A stretch of DNA of 64,000 nucleotides from Roseitranquillus sp963749675 (GCA_963749675.1 CAVVNT010000001.1:868001-932000); one strand, 5' to 3'; positions 18,283-27,917 are shown, numbered from the stretch's first letter. Numbers and translations are program-made. Notes: generated by a model from the letters alone, not told the origin.

Positions 18283-19341
18283 TCAGCAATTCGGGAACTG
18301 CGGGTCATTGGCGGACCGCTTTTCCGAGGTTCTACCGCGACCTGAAAGGCGCCTGCGGAGTGAACGCACGACGCCGCTCGCCGTTGGCTTGGCGCGAGCC
18401 GAACCGCCGCTGCCCGCAAAGGCGAGCACGCCGATGATCAGCATTCCCTGAACGACGTCCTGCGCGCCCGTCGGCAGGCCCCAGATTTGCATGGTAGACA
18501 CCACGAGGACGAGCAGGATGGAGCCGAACAGCGTTCCGACGGCCGTCGAAAACCCACCGAAGATGAGCGACCCGCCGACGACGACGGCGCCGACCGACTG
18601 CAGCAGATACGGAGAGCCCATGTCGAGGAAGGCGCCCCCGGAATAAGCGGAGAGAAGGGCGCCGGTGAAGGCGGCGGCGATGCCGCTGAAGATGAACGCG
18701 ATCGCCATGACACGCCGGGTCCGAACGCCGGCGAGTTCGGCTGCCCGGAGGCTCTGTCCGGTCGCGGCAAGGGACTGGCCGAACGCCGTGCGGGAGAGAA
18801 TGACGCTTGCAGATGCCGCGGCAAGCATCGCGACGACCGCCATTACCGGCACATCGCCGACGCGGCCGGCGGCGAGCTCGTGAAGGAAGGGCGCGGTCTC
18901 GAACCCGCGGACCTGGCGGTTCACGATCAGCGTGGCTGTGGCGAGGATGTAGCCCATCGCCAGCGTCGCGATCATCGCCGCGATGCGGAGTCGCACGACG
19001 AGGAACGCGTTCACTGCACCGACGAACGCACCGGTCGCGACGGCAGCGCCGAGGGCGAGCGGCAGGCGGGCGTTCTGACCGTCGGCGAGCGTGACGGTGA
19101 CAAAGGCGCTGAGCGTGACCACGCTGGCCACCGACAGGTCGATGTTGCCTCGGCCGGTCGCCACGACCAGCATCTGTCCGAGCGCCACCAGCGTCAGGAA
19201 CGAGGCCGATTGTGCGACGCCGCTGACGCTTGCGAGGCTGAAGCGGTCCGATCCGACGCCGAGCGCGATCCAGAGGATCAGGACCCCCAGCGCCGCCCAT
19301 ATCCAGCGCTGCCGATCGGCGAATTCAAGAAGCGCTCTCAA
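18283..19341 (-). CDS. Sugar ABC transporter permease (RbsC-like)
   Basis: A 352-residue inner-membrane permease of the ribose/xylose type (BPD_transp_2), with about nine hydrophobic segments, a central GNIDLSVASVVTLSAF block and a late VVVGGSLIFGGFSTAVGTLFG. The start is a TTG (19339-19341) with GGAG six bases upstream. It overlaps the stop of the ATPase-permease fusion (TTGA), so the two are translationally coupled. The C-terminus has a basic 30-residue tail. It is the second membrane subunit of the leftward transporter divergent from the apiose operon. Confidence 0.85.
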   Translation of the reverse strand: MRALLEFADRQRWIWAALGVLILWIALGVGSDRFSLASVSGVAQSASFLTLVALGQMLVVATGRGNIDLSVASVVTLSAFVTVTLADGQNARLPLALGAAVATGAFVGAVNAFLVVRLRIAAMIATLAMGYILATATLIVNRQVRGFETAPFLHELAAGRVGDVPVMAVVAMLAAASASVILSRTAFGQSLAATGQSLRAAELAGVRTRRVMAIAFIFSGIAAAFTGALLSAYSGGAFLDMGSPYLLQSVGAVVVGGSLIFGGFSTAVGTLFGSILLVLVVSTMQIWGLPTGAQDVVQGMLIIGVLAFAGSGGSARAKPTASGVVRSLRRRLSGRGRTSEKRSANDPQFPNC

Positions 19342-21764
19342 GCATCGCTCCGCTCGACGATGGCGAGGAGGGCCAGCACGCCGATCATGAGGACACCCTG
19401 TACGGCGGCGTTGAAATCGGTCGACACGCCGAGTGCGCCGAGGAGCGCACCGATGAGCGACAGCATGACCGCCCCGGCGACGACGCCTGTCGGAGAAATC
19501 ACGCCACCCATCAGCCGGCAGCCGCCGAGCACGACCGCGGCGACCGCGAGGAGCGTGTAGCCCGAACCCGCGTTGACGTCGCTCGCCCCGCTCATCGCGG
19601 TGATGGCGAGGCCGCCAGCAGCGGCGAAGGCGCCGGCGATCAGGTAGCGGACGACGCCGTAGCGGAGCCTCGACCAGCCCGAGCGCTCGAGCGCCAGCGG
19701 CGCGGCGCCGAAGCCGCGCAGCACGGTGCCGAGCCGCGACCGGTGGATGGCGAGCGCCACGGCGAGGGCGACCCCTATCAGCACGAGTGGCGTCGGCACT
19801 CCCGGCAGATTCCACTGGGTGAGCGCGCGGAGCCAGTCCGGTGCGCCGCCCCCGGGTGCTGGCTGTATCGAGTACCCGATGCCGTACCAAACGAATGAGG
19901 CGCCAAGCGTAACGACGATGGCCGGGATCGCACGGATCCGGATGATCGCGGCCATCAGCGCATAGCCTCCGAGACCGAGCGAGATCGTGGCGATGCCGAG
20001 GGCCGGCTGGGTCACGAGAATCGTGGCGCCAAGGACGTTGACCAGCCCGGCGAAGGCCCCGACGCCGAGATCGATCTCGCTGCCGCCCACGACGAACATC
20101 TGCGCCAGTGCGATCATCGTCAGAGCCACCGCCGGGGCCAGCAGAAGCTCGGCACCGAATACGCTGGCGACCATTGGATTGAGCGCCACAAGCGCCGCGC
20201 AGACGATCACGAGGCCCATTCCTGCCGAATGGCGCAGGACACCCCGGGCGATGCGGAGTCCGCGCCCGGGACCGTCTATGCTCCGGCTCGCGTCGGCCGC
20301 GCGCCCGGCGAAGGCGGCCGAGAGAACGCGGTCGGCGCTGATCTCGTCTCCTGTGAGCTCGGCGGTGATGCGGCCCTTCGCCATCACCAGCACCCGGCCG
20401 CACTCTGCGAACTCGGCGTCCTCGGTCGTATGCCAGAGGACAAGCTTGCCGGCATCGGCGCAGTCGCGCGCGACGTCGTAGAACTTGTGCTTTGTGGCGA
20501 TGTCGACGCCGCGGGTCGGGTCGTCGAGCAGGAGGATCCGGGCGTCGGTGGCGAGGGCGCGGGCGACCAGCGCCTTCTGCTGATTGCCGCCGCTGAGCTC
20601 GAGAATGTTCGAGTCGAAGCGCTCCGCCGGAAGGGCGAGACGCTCGGCAAAGGGCCGCACGGCAGCGCGCTCGGCCGCGGGCGAAACCATTGACCAGCCC
20701 GGGCGACGCGCCACCCGACCAATGGCGACGTTGAGGGAAACCGGCCAGAGCGGGAAAATCCCTTCCGCGCTGCGGTCGCCCGAAACGTACGCCGCCGGAG
20801 CGAAACGTCGAATGGGATCGCCCTGACGGGATCGGAACAGCGCCTCGAGGAGCGGTTTCTGCCCATCGCCCTCGAGCCCGGCGAGACCGACGATCTCCCC
20901 GGCCCGGAGATCGACCGAGCGGCCGAGGGACGCAACGGCCGTCCCTTCGATCCGCGCCAGCGTCGGCCCGGTATCGGTGCGACCGTTCCTGGCGCGGGCG
21001 GCGGCCTCGCCGCCGCCCATGGCCTCGACGAGGCGGCGGGAGCCGACCTCCTCGGCAGGAGCGTCTAGCGCCGGCCGGCCGTTCCGCATCACGAAGACAC
21101 GGTCGGCGATGGCGAGCACCTCGGCCAGCTTGTGGCTAATGAAGATCACGGCGAGCCCGTCCGCGGCGCGGGCGCGCACATGCTCCCGCAATTCCCGGCT
21201 GCGGACGGCGTCGAGCGACGAGGTCGGCTCGTCGAGGATCAGAAGTCGCAGGCCCGGAGCAGCGGCGGCGCGTACGATCTCGAGCATCTGCCGCACACCG
21301 ATCGGCAGTGCCCCGACGGGTCGGTCTGGCGGCACGCGCGCGCCGGGGAAAACTTGTCCGAAGCTGCCTGCGGCGAGTCGGCGGTAGGCGCGGCGCCAGC
21401 CGATACGTGCTGGCCGAGCCTCGGGCTGCTCTACGAAGAAGTTTTCGCCGACCGTGAGGTTCGGGCAGAGTGAGAGCTCCTGCCACACGATGCGAACGCC
21501 GCGCCTGTGCGCCTCGCGCGGGCCATAGGTCGAGAAGTCGATCCCGTCTCCTGAGAGCGCTAGACGACCGGTTTCGGGCCGTGTCGCGCCGCAGATCACG
21601 CGCATCAGGCTGCTCTTGCCGGCGCCATTGGCGCCGACGAGGCCGATCACCTCGCCCGGACGTACTTCGAGGCTGAGGTCGTCGACGGCGACCGTCGGCC
21701 CGTAGACCACCCGCACACTGTTGATGGACAGGACCGGAGTGCCGAGTCCGCTGACCGGTCGCAC
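19338..21764 (-). CDS. Fused sugar ABC transporter ATPase-permease
   Basis: An unbroken frame of about 808 residues. It joins a double nucleotide-binding domain (about residues 10-490) to an RbsC-like permease (about 500-808). The first ATPase domain has Walker A GANGAGKS (about 44-51) and Walker B LLILDEPTSSLD, but a degenerate signature PIGVRQMLEI. The second has no Walker A lysine motif (GLAGLEGDGQK) but an intact signature LSGGNQQKALVARAL and Walker B ILLLDDPTRGVD, as in RbsA/XylG proteins. The permease half has GGSEIDLGVGAFAG and VVLGGCRLMGGVISP. The GTG start (21762-21764) is tentative. It lies between the binding protein and the second permease, one operon. Confidence 0.85.
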   Translation of the reverse strand: MRPVSGLGTPVLSINSVRVVYGPTVAVDDLSLEVRPGEVIGLVGANGAGKSSLMRVICGATRPETGRLALSGDGIDFSTYGPREAHRRGVRIVWQELSLCPNLTVGENFFVEQPEARPARIGWRRAYRRLAAGSFGQVFPGARVPPDRPVGALPIGVRQMLEIVRAAAAPGLRLLILDEPTSSLDAVRSRELREHVRARAADGLAVIFISHKLAEVLAIADRVFVMRNGRPALDAPAEEVGSRRLVEAMGGGEAAARARNGRTDTGPTLARIEGTAVASLGRSVDLRAGEIVGLAGLEGDGQKPLLEALFRSRQGDPIRRFAPAAYVSGDRSAEGIFPLWPVSLNVAIGRVARRPGWSMVSPAAERAAVRPFAERLALPAERFDSNILELSGGNQQKALVARALATDARILLLDDPTRGVDIATKHKFYDVARDCADAGKLVLWHTTEDAEFAECGRVLVMAKGRITAELTGDEISADRVLSAAFAGRAADASRSIDGPGRGLRIARGVLRHSAGMGLVIVCAALVALNPMVASVFGAELLLAPAVALTMIALAQMFVVGGSEIDLGVGAFAGLVNVLGATILVTQPALGIATISLGLGGYALMAAIIRIRAIPAIVVTLGASFVWYGIGYSIQPAPGGGAPDWLRALTQWNLPGVPTPLVLIGVALAVALAIHRSRLGTVLRGFGAAPLALERSGWSRLRYGVVRYLIAGAFAAAGGLAITAMSGASDVNAGSGYTLLAVAAVVLGGCRLMGGVISPTGVVAGAVMLSLIGALLGALGVSTDFNAAVQGVLMIGVLALLAIVERSDA

Positions 21765-21774
21765 TAACAGCCGG

Positions 21775-22809
21775 TCAGCTGCCGCCACCACCGAGCAGAG
21801 TCTCGTCCACCCACTCCTGCGAATAGGTCGGGCTGACAATGCGGCCCTGCGGCATGTCGGAATAGTCGGAGAGGTTCGCCTCCTCGACGACAGCGACCGG
21901 CATCGTCATCTTGTCGGGAACCTGCTCGCCTTCGGCGAGTGCCAGAGCTACCCAGAAGGCGGCGCCGCCGATCCCCGGCGTCGAATTCATCGAGGTCGTG
22001 GTGTAGCCTGAAGCGTCGTGCTGCTCGGCCCACCAGCGGATGAAGTCGGCGCTGCCGCCACCCTCGATGACCGGCATGGCTGCCTCGTACTCGCCGCCGT
22101 ACTGCTCGAACGCCTGGGCGATGCCGTAGTCGTCGCTGCCGCCCTGCGCGAGCACCGCGTCGATGCGAGGCAGGCTCGGGAGGACGTTGGCGACCGCCGA
22201 CTGTGCGACCGGGGCCGTCGCCTGCCCATAGACCTCCGCCGCGACGTTGACGTCCGGATGCTGCTCCAGCACCGCCATCTGCGCGTCGTACATCTCCTTG
22301 TCGGGACCGGATCCCTTGACCCCTCGGACGACGATGACGTTGCCCTCGCCGCCGATCAGCTCGAGCGTCTTCTCGGCCTGCTCGGTCTTGTAGGCCGTGA
22401 AATCGAAGCCAAGCGTGTGGGCGCAATCCGCAGTCAGCAGGCTGTCGAAGGCGACGACCTGGATCCCTGCCTGACAAGCCTTGCCGACGACGTCGTTCAG
22501 CGCCGTCTCGGACGCCGCGTTGATCGCGATCGCGTCCACCCCTCGCAGGATCAGGTCGGCAAGCTGGCTTTGCTGCTGCGGCACGCTGCCGTCGCCGTTG
22601 AGGACGACGAAATCCTCGATCAGCCCCTCCTGCTTGGCAGTCTCTGCGGCCTCGGTGAAGGCATCGACCATCTGCCGGCGCCAGTCGTTGCCGTAAAACG
22701 AGTTCGACAGCGCTATCACAGGCTTGTCCTGCGCCGCGGCCGGGGCGGATACGGCGCCAATACCTATTCCCGCCACGGCGGCTAGGTGGATCATGTCCGA
22801 AAGCTGCAT
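21775..22809 (-). CDS. Periplasmic sugar-binding protein of the leftward ABC system
   Basis: A 344-residue solute-binding protein of the ribose/xylose-type (Peripla_BP_4) family. The signal peptide ends APAAAQ, and the mature protein begins DKPVIALSNSFYGNDWRRQM with the family blocks LILRGVDAIAINAASETAL and GTRG-like VRGVKGSGPDKEMYDA. ATG at 22807-22809 follows GGAGGAAC. Linkage to apiose catabolic genes and the shared regulator suggest an apiose, apionate or related branched-sugar ligand; the exact ligand cannot be deduced from sequence. Confidence 0.85.
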   Translation of the reverse strand: MQLSDMIHLAAVAGIGIGAVSAPAAAQDKPVIALSNSFYGNDWRRQMVDAFTEAAETAKQEGLIEDFVVLNGDGSVPQQQSQLADLILRGVDAIAINAASETALNDVVGKACQAGIQVVAFDSLLTADCAHTLGFDFTAYKTEQAEKTLELIGGEGNVIVVRGVKGSGPDKEMYDAQMAVLEQHPDVNVAAEVYGQATAPVAQSAVANVLPSLPRIDAVLAQGGSDDYGIAQAFEQYGGEYEAAMPVIEGGGSADFIRWWAEQHDASGYTTTSMNSTPGIGGAAFWVALALAEGEQVPDKMTMPVAVVEEANLSDYSDMPQGRIVSPTYSQEWVDETLLGGGGS

Positions 22810-22895
22810 CTTGTTCCTCCCGTTGCCGTCAAAGTCTTGCCCGCTGGCTCTCCGACTGGCGTCGGCGACGGTACTGTGGCAACATCATGGGATGA

Positions 22896-22906
22896 TGATT
22901 ATACCA
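22896..22906. promoter_or_regulatory. FadR-family operator-like site in the divergent promoter
   Basis: TGATTATACCA matches the FadR-subfamily operator pattern T-N-G-T-N3-A-C-N-A at all but one position. It shares the half-site ATACCAGT with the perfect palindrome at 23710. It lies between the binding-protein and regulator genes. Confidence 0.45.
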
Positions 22907-22937
22907 GTGGGGAACATCAGTCAATTTAGAGAGAGCA

Positions 22938-23681
22938 ATGCGGAAGCCTGAGGACGCCCCTGCGGTCGAGCATGCGCCACTGCAACGCCGCAAGCTCAGC
23001 GACGCCGTGTTCGACCACTTGCTGACCGGCATCAAGGACGGCCGCTTCCAGCCGGGCGACACCTTGCCGTCGGAACGATCCCTGATGGAGGTGCTGGGCG
23101 TCGGCCGCCCAGCGGTGCGCGAGGCGCTGCAGTCTCTGGAGCGGATGGGCCTGATCCAGATCCGGCATGGTGAGCGCGCGCGCGTCAGCGAGCCGTCCTT
23201 CGGGCACATGATCGAGGGCATTGGCGAGACCATGCGGCACCTGCTGATCCACTCGCCCGCAAGCCTCGAGCACCTCAAGGAAGCCCGCGCGACTTTCGAG
23301 CGGGAGATGGCGAGGATTGCTGCCCGACGGCGCACAGCAGGCGATGTTTCGCGACTGCGCGAAACGCTCGCCGACCAGGAGGCGGCGCTGTCCGACCTGG
23401 CGCGGTTCCGCATGCTCGACGGACGTTTCCATCGGGAGGTGGCTGCTGTCGGCGGGAACCCGATCTGGCCCGCCGTCTCCGAGGCGCTCTTCGGCTGGCT
23501 CTCGCAATTCCATGTCGATCTTGTGGCGGTCCCCGGCCTCGAGCGTCTGACTCTGGAAGAGCATCGCCAGATCCTCGACGCAATCGAGCGGCGCGCGCCG
23601 GAGGCTGCGGGGCAGGCGATGTCGGACCACCTCAACCGGGCGAACGAGCTTTACCGTCGCGCGAACCTCTCGCCGGGATAG
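22938..23681 (+). CDS. GntR/FadR-family regulator, NanR-like
   Basis: A 247-residue repressor-type regulator. The N-terminal winged helix has the family text LPSERSLMEVLGVGRPAVRE and IRHGERARVSEPSFG, close to E. coli NanR. The C-terminal FCD domain has the metal- and ligand-binding-type residues DGRFHREVAAVGGNP and HRQILDAIERR. ATG at 22938 follows AGAGAG. It sits between two transport/catabolic operons and is followed by a perfect TGGTATAACCA-type palindrome. It most likely controls both operons in response to an apiose pathway intermediate; this is inference. Confidence 0.85.
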   Translation: MRKPEDAPAVEHAPLQRRKLSDAVFDHLLTGIKDGRFQPGDTLPSERSLMEVLGVGRPAVREALQSLERMGLIQIRHGERARVSEPSFGHMIEGIGETMRHLLIHSPASLEHLKEARATFEREMARIAARRRTAGDVSRLRETLADQEAALSDLARFRMLDGRFHREVAAVGGNPIWPAVSEALFGWLSQFHVDLVAVPGLERLTLEEHRQILDAIERRAPEAAGQAMSDHLNRANELYRRANLSPG

Positions 23682-23709
23682 ATGTTGCGCTGCTTGTGTG
23701 GTCGATCCA

Positions 23710-23724
23710 ACTGGTATAACCAGT
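23710..23724. promoter_or_regulatory. Perfect FadR-type operator before apnL
   Basis: ACTGGT-ATA-ACCAGT is a perfect 15-bp palindrome. Its core TGGTATAACCA fits the FadR-subfamily operator pattern, and its half contains GGTATA, the repeat bound by E. coli NanR. It lies between the regulator stop and the apnL start. Confidence 0.6.
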
Positions 23725-23772
23725 CAGCGATTGCCGGTCGATCCGGCGTGTCGCTGCCTGGGGAGGGGATGC

Positions 23773-25632
23773 TTGGGTCTGGACGAGATCGCCGAAGCTT
23801 CGATCGCAAGATACGGCACAGCATCGGCGCCTGCGCCGGCCAGACCCCTGAGGGCGGGGGAGCTTTCCTTGCGGATCGACGAGGGCGCGGCGCGCAGCAT
23901 CGCGTTCGGCGGGGTGGAGGTGCTGCGAGGGATCGCCTACCCGGTCCGTGACGCCGACTGGGCCACCGCCCCCGAACTGACCCTCGCGGAGCATGCCGAG
24001 CAGGACGATCGCAGGCTCCGGTATGAGCGGCAGTTCGCAGTCGGCGGCGATTTCGACGGATGGTTCAGGCTCGACGCCGAAACCACACCAAGGGGCGCGA
24101 GGCTGACGGCGCAGCTCCGGCTCGAGGCGCGCCACGAGGTTCGCGTAAATCGTGCCGGGTTCGTTCTTCTGCACCCCTTGACCGGGCTTGTCGGTCAGCC
24201 ACTCCGCGTCAGAAGGCCCGACGGCAGCGAGGACGGCGCTGCATTTCCGACCCGGATTTCGCCGGGCCAACCGGTGTTCAACATCGCCGGCCTCAGCCAT
24301 GAGGTCACGGGCGTCGCGGTAGACATCGCCTTCTCGGGCGAGGTTTTCGAGATGGAGGATCAGCGGAACTGGACCGATGCGTCCTTCAAGACGTACTGCC
24401 GCCCGCTGTCGCTCCCGCGGCCCTTTGAGCTGAAGACGGGGGAGAGGGTCGAGCAACGTGTCGAGGTTCGGCTGGAACGGCGGGCGGAGGGCGCCGGACC
24501 TGCCACCCCTTCGCCGGCGCAGACGGGGCGCCTGCCGCGCATGGTCGTGGCTCTCGACGAGCAGGTTGCGGCGTTGAACGAGTCTTCCATCGCGCCGATC
24601 AAGTGCGTCAACTTCACCGAGGCGCTGGTGCGGCTTAGGCCCAAGGATGCCGACGCTGCGCTCGCATCGGCAAGCCGGCTCGATCTGCCGTTGGCGCTCG
24701 AGATTGTCGTGCCGAAGGGTGTCGATCCCAAGGCCGAACTGCGCGTTGTGGCTAAGGCATGCCACGGCGCCAGTGCGGCCCCTGTGCGTGTCCTCGCCCT
24801 GCCCGAGCCCTATCTGGCGAGCCATCAACCAGAGGGGCCGTGGCCGGACGGCGCCACGCCCGAGGATGCCGCAGATGCCGTTCGGGCCGCCTTTCCCGCG
24901 GCGCGCGCCGGCGCCGGGATGCTGACCAACTTCACCGAGTTCAACCGCAGGCCGCCGCATCACGAAAGCGACTACGTGTCGTTTGGCACCACGGCCATTG
25001 TCCATGCGGCCGACGACGTTTCGGTTCTGGAGACGCTGGAGGCGATGCCGGACATATTCGACAGCGCTCGCGACCTAGCCGGCGGCAGGCCGCTGCGGCT
25101 GGGACTCATGGCGATCGGCATGCGGTCGAATCCCTACGGCGCCAACGTGGCGCCGAACCCTGAAGGGGAGCGCATGGCCATGGCGCGCAGCGATCCGCGG
25201 CAGCGGGGACTGTTCGCCGCCGCGTTTCTCGTCGGACTCGTCGCTGCGGCCGCGCGTGCCGGAGTGGATACTCTTTCGCCGGCAATGGCGGACGGGCCGC
25301 TTGGCCTGGTGGATCAGGGCGAGGTGCTGCCGCTGTACCACGTCGTCCGGGCCCTTGCGGAGCGCCCGGGTGCCGAGGTGAAGGTCGCAGGCAAGGTCGG
25401 CGGCCTTGTGAGCATTGAGGTCACGGGGCGCTCCGGCCTGACGGGGATCGCGGCGAACCTGAGCCAAACGGCGTCGCCTCTCGACCACGACGGTCCGGTC
25501 CTGTTGCTGACGGCGAAGAGCGTTCGCGCGGCGCGCGAACCCGACTGGCTCGACAAGGCGGAGCGGGCGCCAAGCCCGCTTCGGCTGGAGCCGCTGGACG
25601 TCGCGTTTCTCTATCGGGAGGGGGTTCGATGA
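23773..25632 (+). CDS. apnL: D-apionate lactonase
   Basis: A protein of about 619 residues that I assign to the ApnL family, which hydrolyses D-apionolactone to D-apionate. The call rests on family resemblance (RSIAFGGVEVLRGIAYPVRD, DQRNWTDASFKTYCRPL, NFTEFNRRPP) and on the exactly matching neighbours apsD, oiaX, oiaK and apnO. The start is a TTG (23773-23775) behind GGGGAGGGG; an ATG four bases earlier is in the wrong frame. It is the first gene of the catabolic operon, and its stop overlaps the apsD ATG (ATGA). The protein looks cytoplasmic, with no signal peptide. Confidence 0.78.
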   Translation: MGLDEIAEASIARYGTASAPAPARPLRAGELSLRIDEGAARSIAFGGVEVLRGIAYPVRDADWATAPELTLAEHAEQDDRRLRYERQFAVGGDFDGWFRLDAETTPRGARLTAQLRLEARHEVRVNRAGFVLLHPLTGLVGQPLRVRRPDGSEDGAAFPTRISPGQPVFNIAGLSHEVTGVAVDIAFSGEVFEMEDQRNWTDASFKTYCRPLSLPRPFELKTGERVEQRVEVRLERRAEGAGPATPSPAQTGRLPRMVVALDEQVAALNESSIAPIKCVNFTEALVRLRPKDADAALASASRLDLPLALEIVVPKGVDPKAELRVVAKACHGASAAPVRVLALPEPYLASHQPEGPWPDGATPEDAADAVRAAFPAARAGAGMLTNFTEFNRRPPHHESDYVSFGTTAIVHAADDVSVLETLEAMPDIFDSARDLAGGRPLRLGLMAIGMRSNPYGANVAPNPEGERMAMARSDPRQRGLFAAAFLVGLVAAAARAGVDTLSPAMADGPLGLVDQGEVLPLYHVVRALAERPGAEVKVAGKVGGLVSIEVTGRSGLTGIAANLSQTASPLDHDGPVLLLTAKSVRAAREPDWLDKAERAPSPLRLEPLDVAFLYREGVR

Positions 25633-26672
25633 GCTTTCGTGGCGTGCTGATCGGATGCGGGTTCTTTGCCCGCAACCACATGCACGGCTGGGCGGACGCG
25701 GAGGGTGCGGAAATCGTCGCTGTGTGCGACCTCGACCGCGCCCGTGCGCAGGAGATGGCAGACGCTTTCGGGGTCCTGGGGGTCTACACCGATGCCGAGG
25801 AGATGCTGCAGGCGGAGCGGCCCGACTTCGCCGATGTCGCGACGACTGTCGAGTCGCACCGGAAGCTGGTCGAACTCTGCTTGTCGCACGGCGCCATGAC
25901 GATATGCCAGAAGCCGTTCGCGGAAACCTACGCCGACGGCAAGGCGATGGTCGATGCCGCGAAGCGGGCAGGGCGAGCGCTTCTCATCCACGAGAACTTC
26001 CGCTGGCAGGCGCCGCTGATGGAGGTGCGGGAGCGAATCGCGAGCGGTTCAATCGGTCGGCCGCAGTTCGCGCGGCTTTCCTTCCGGCACGCCTACGACG
26101 TCTATGCCAACCAGCCCTATCTCGCCGGGATCGAGCGCTTCGCCCTGATGGACGTCGGCCTGCATCTCTTCGACACGGCGCGGTTCCTGATGGGTGATGC
26201 GAAGGACATCCACTGTCGCATCCAGAGCCTGCGGCCGGGCATCGCCGGGGAGGACGCGTTTCTCGCCACGCTCCGCCACGAAGGCGGCGCCGTCTCGAGC
26301 GTGGAGTGCAGCTTCTTCTCGCACATCGCGCCTGATCCCTTCCCTGAGACTCTGGCCTGGATCGAGGGCGACGAGGGCACGCTGGAGCTGACGTTCGATC
26401 ATGTCCTGCGCCAGCACGGGCAGGAAGGCGTCGAGGAGACGCGGGTGGAGCCGCCGGTGCCGACCTGGGGCGATCGCCCGTGGCACCTGGTCCAAGACTC
26501 TGTGATTGCACTCGAACGGCACGCCGTCGACGTCATGCGCGGCGAGACCGAGCCGCAGCCGTCGGGCGCACACAACCTCGGCACGCTGGCGATAGCGCTC
26601 GCCGCCTACCGCTCCGCCGAGACCGGCGAGACCATTCTTCTCCGCGCCTTCGAGGCGGAGATGGCGCAATGA
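25629..26672 (+). CDS. apsD: D-apiose dehydrogenase (Gfo/Idh/MocA family)
   Basis: A 347-residue NAD-dependent oxidoreductase. The Rossmann motif is GVLIGCGFFARNHMHGW near the N-terminus, and the catalytic-region Lys is in ICQKPFAET, equivalent to the EKP of the family. The C-terminal domain contains DVGLHLFDTARFLMGD with the conserved His. In the described apiose pathway ApsD oxidises D-apiose to D-apionolactone; that role is assigned here from the gene neighbourhood. The start overlaps apnL and the stop overlaps oiaX by four bases each, indicating tight coupling. Confidence 0.78.
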   Translation: MSFRGVLIGCGFFARNHMHGWADAEGAEIVAVCDLDRARAQEMADAFGVLGVYTDAEEMLQAERPDFADVATTVESHRKLVELCLSHGAMTICQKPFAETYADGKAMVDAAKRAGRALLIHENFRWQAPLMEVRERIASGSIGRPQFARLSFRHAYDVYANQPYLAGIERFALMDVGLHLFDTARFLMGDAKDIHCRIQSLRPGIAGEDAFLATLRHEGGAVSSVECSFFSHIAPDPFPETLAWIEGDEGTLELTFDHVLRQHGQEGVEETRVEPPVPTWGDRPWHLVQDSVIALERHAVDVMRGETEPQPSGAHNLGTLAIALAAYRSAETGETILLRAFEAEMAQ

Positions 26673-27917
26673 GCGAGCGGATCGAGGCCGACTACCTGAT
26701 CGAGACGGCGTATCCGCTGGAAGAGGCAGCGGAGGCGATGGCCGGCGAGCAGTCATCCGGCACGTTCGTCCCGGTTCCCGGCGAGACGCCAGAGCTGAAG
26801 CTGCGCGCGGCCGCCATCGTCGAGCGGATCGACGACCTGGGAGAGGTCACGGCGCCATCCCTGCCGGAGGCCGGCCGGCCGGATCAGCCGCACCGGCAGG
26901 CGCACGTGACGATCTCGTGGCCGCTCGGAAACATGGGGACGTCCCTGCCGAACCTGCTCGCGACGGTGGCGGGCAATCTTTTCGAGCTTAAGCAGTTCTC
27001 CGGCTTGCGGATTCTCGACCTGCGGCTGCCGCGCGCGTTCGGTGACGCCTATCCGGGTCCCGCCTTCGGCGTTGAGGGAACGCGGCGGCTCTCGGGTGTC
27101 GAGGGGCGGCCGCTGATCGGCACGATCGTCAAGCCGAGTGTCGGTTTCACGGCGGCGGAGACGGCGGATCTGGTCGCGACGCTCTGCGACGCGGGCATCG
27201 ACTTCATCAAGGACGACGAGCTGCAGGCCGACGGCCCGACCTGCCCGTTCGAGGATCGCGCGCGGGCCGTGATGGCGGTCATCAACGAGCATGCGGAGCG
27301 GACCGGAAGGAAGGTGATGTTCGCCTTCAACCTGACCGGCGAAATCGACGAGATGCGGCGACGGCACGATCTTGTGGCTGAGCTCGGCGGGACCTGCGTG
27401 ATGGCGAGCCTGAACTCGGTCGGGCTGCCGGGGCTGACGGCGCTCAGGCGGCACGCGCGGCTGCCGATCCACGCGCACCGCAACGGGTGGGGAGCGCTGT
27501 CGCGTCACCCCATGCTCGGCTTCTCGTACGTGGCGTGGTCGAAGCTCTGGCGACTGGCGGGCGCGGACCACATGCACGTCAACGGTCTTTCCAACAAGTT
27601 CTGCGAGGAGGACGAGAGCGTCGTTGCCTCGGCTCGGTCGGTGCTCACGCCGATGTGGTCCGACGCCCCGTGCAAGGCGATGCCCGTGTTCTCGTCGGGG
27701 CAGTCGGCGAAGCAGGCGCCTGGAACGTGGGCTGCGCTCGGCTCGCCGGATTCTGATCTATGCGGCGGGCGGCGGGATCATGGCGCACCCGCAGGGGCCG
27801 GCGGCGGGGGTCGCGAGCCTGCGCGAGGCGTGGGAGGCGGCGATGGCAGGCGAGCCGCTGGCGGAGTACGCGCGCTCCAGGCCGGCCCTCGCCGCGGCGA
27901 TCGGGGCGTACGCATGA
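26669..27917 (+). CDS. oiaX: RuBisCO-like 3-oxo-isoapionate-4-phosphate transcarboxylase/hydrolase (one suspected sequencing frameshift)
   Basis: A RuBisCO-like protein, 415 residues when repaired. It keeps large-subunit landmarks: GTIVKPSVG (Lys155), the carbamylated-Lys block GIDFIKDDE (Lys181, Asp183, Glu184), PIHAHRNGWG (His270, Arg271), HMHVNGLSNK and FSSGQ (342-345). It ends with the phosphate-binding AAGGGIMAHPQGPAAG. In the apiose pathway OiaX converts 3-oxo-isoapionate 4-phosphate to 3-phosphoglycerate and glycolate. The last 55 residues lie in another frame. The break is at GGATTC (27748-27753); removing one G gives GSPILIYAAGGG. The length is 3n+1. ATG overlaps the apsD stop. Confidence 0.8.

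Noticed and set aside
26669..27917. Reading oiaX as a true RuBisCO large subunit for CO2 fixation
   Set aside because: Length and active-site surroundings fit RuBisCO-like proteins, and the neighbours are the apiose pathway genes. There is no cbbS or phosphoribulokinase nearby.
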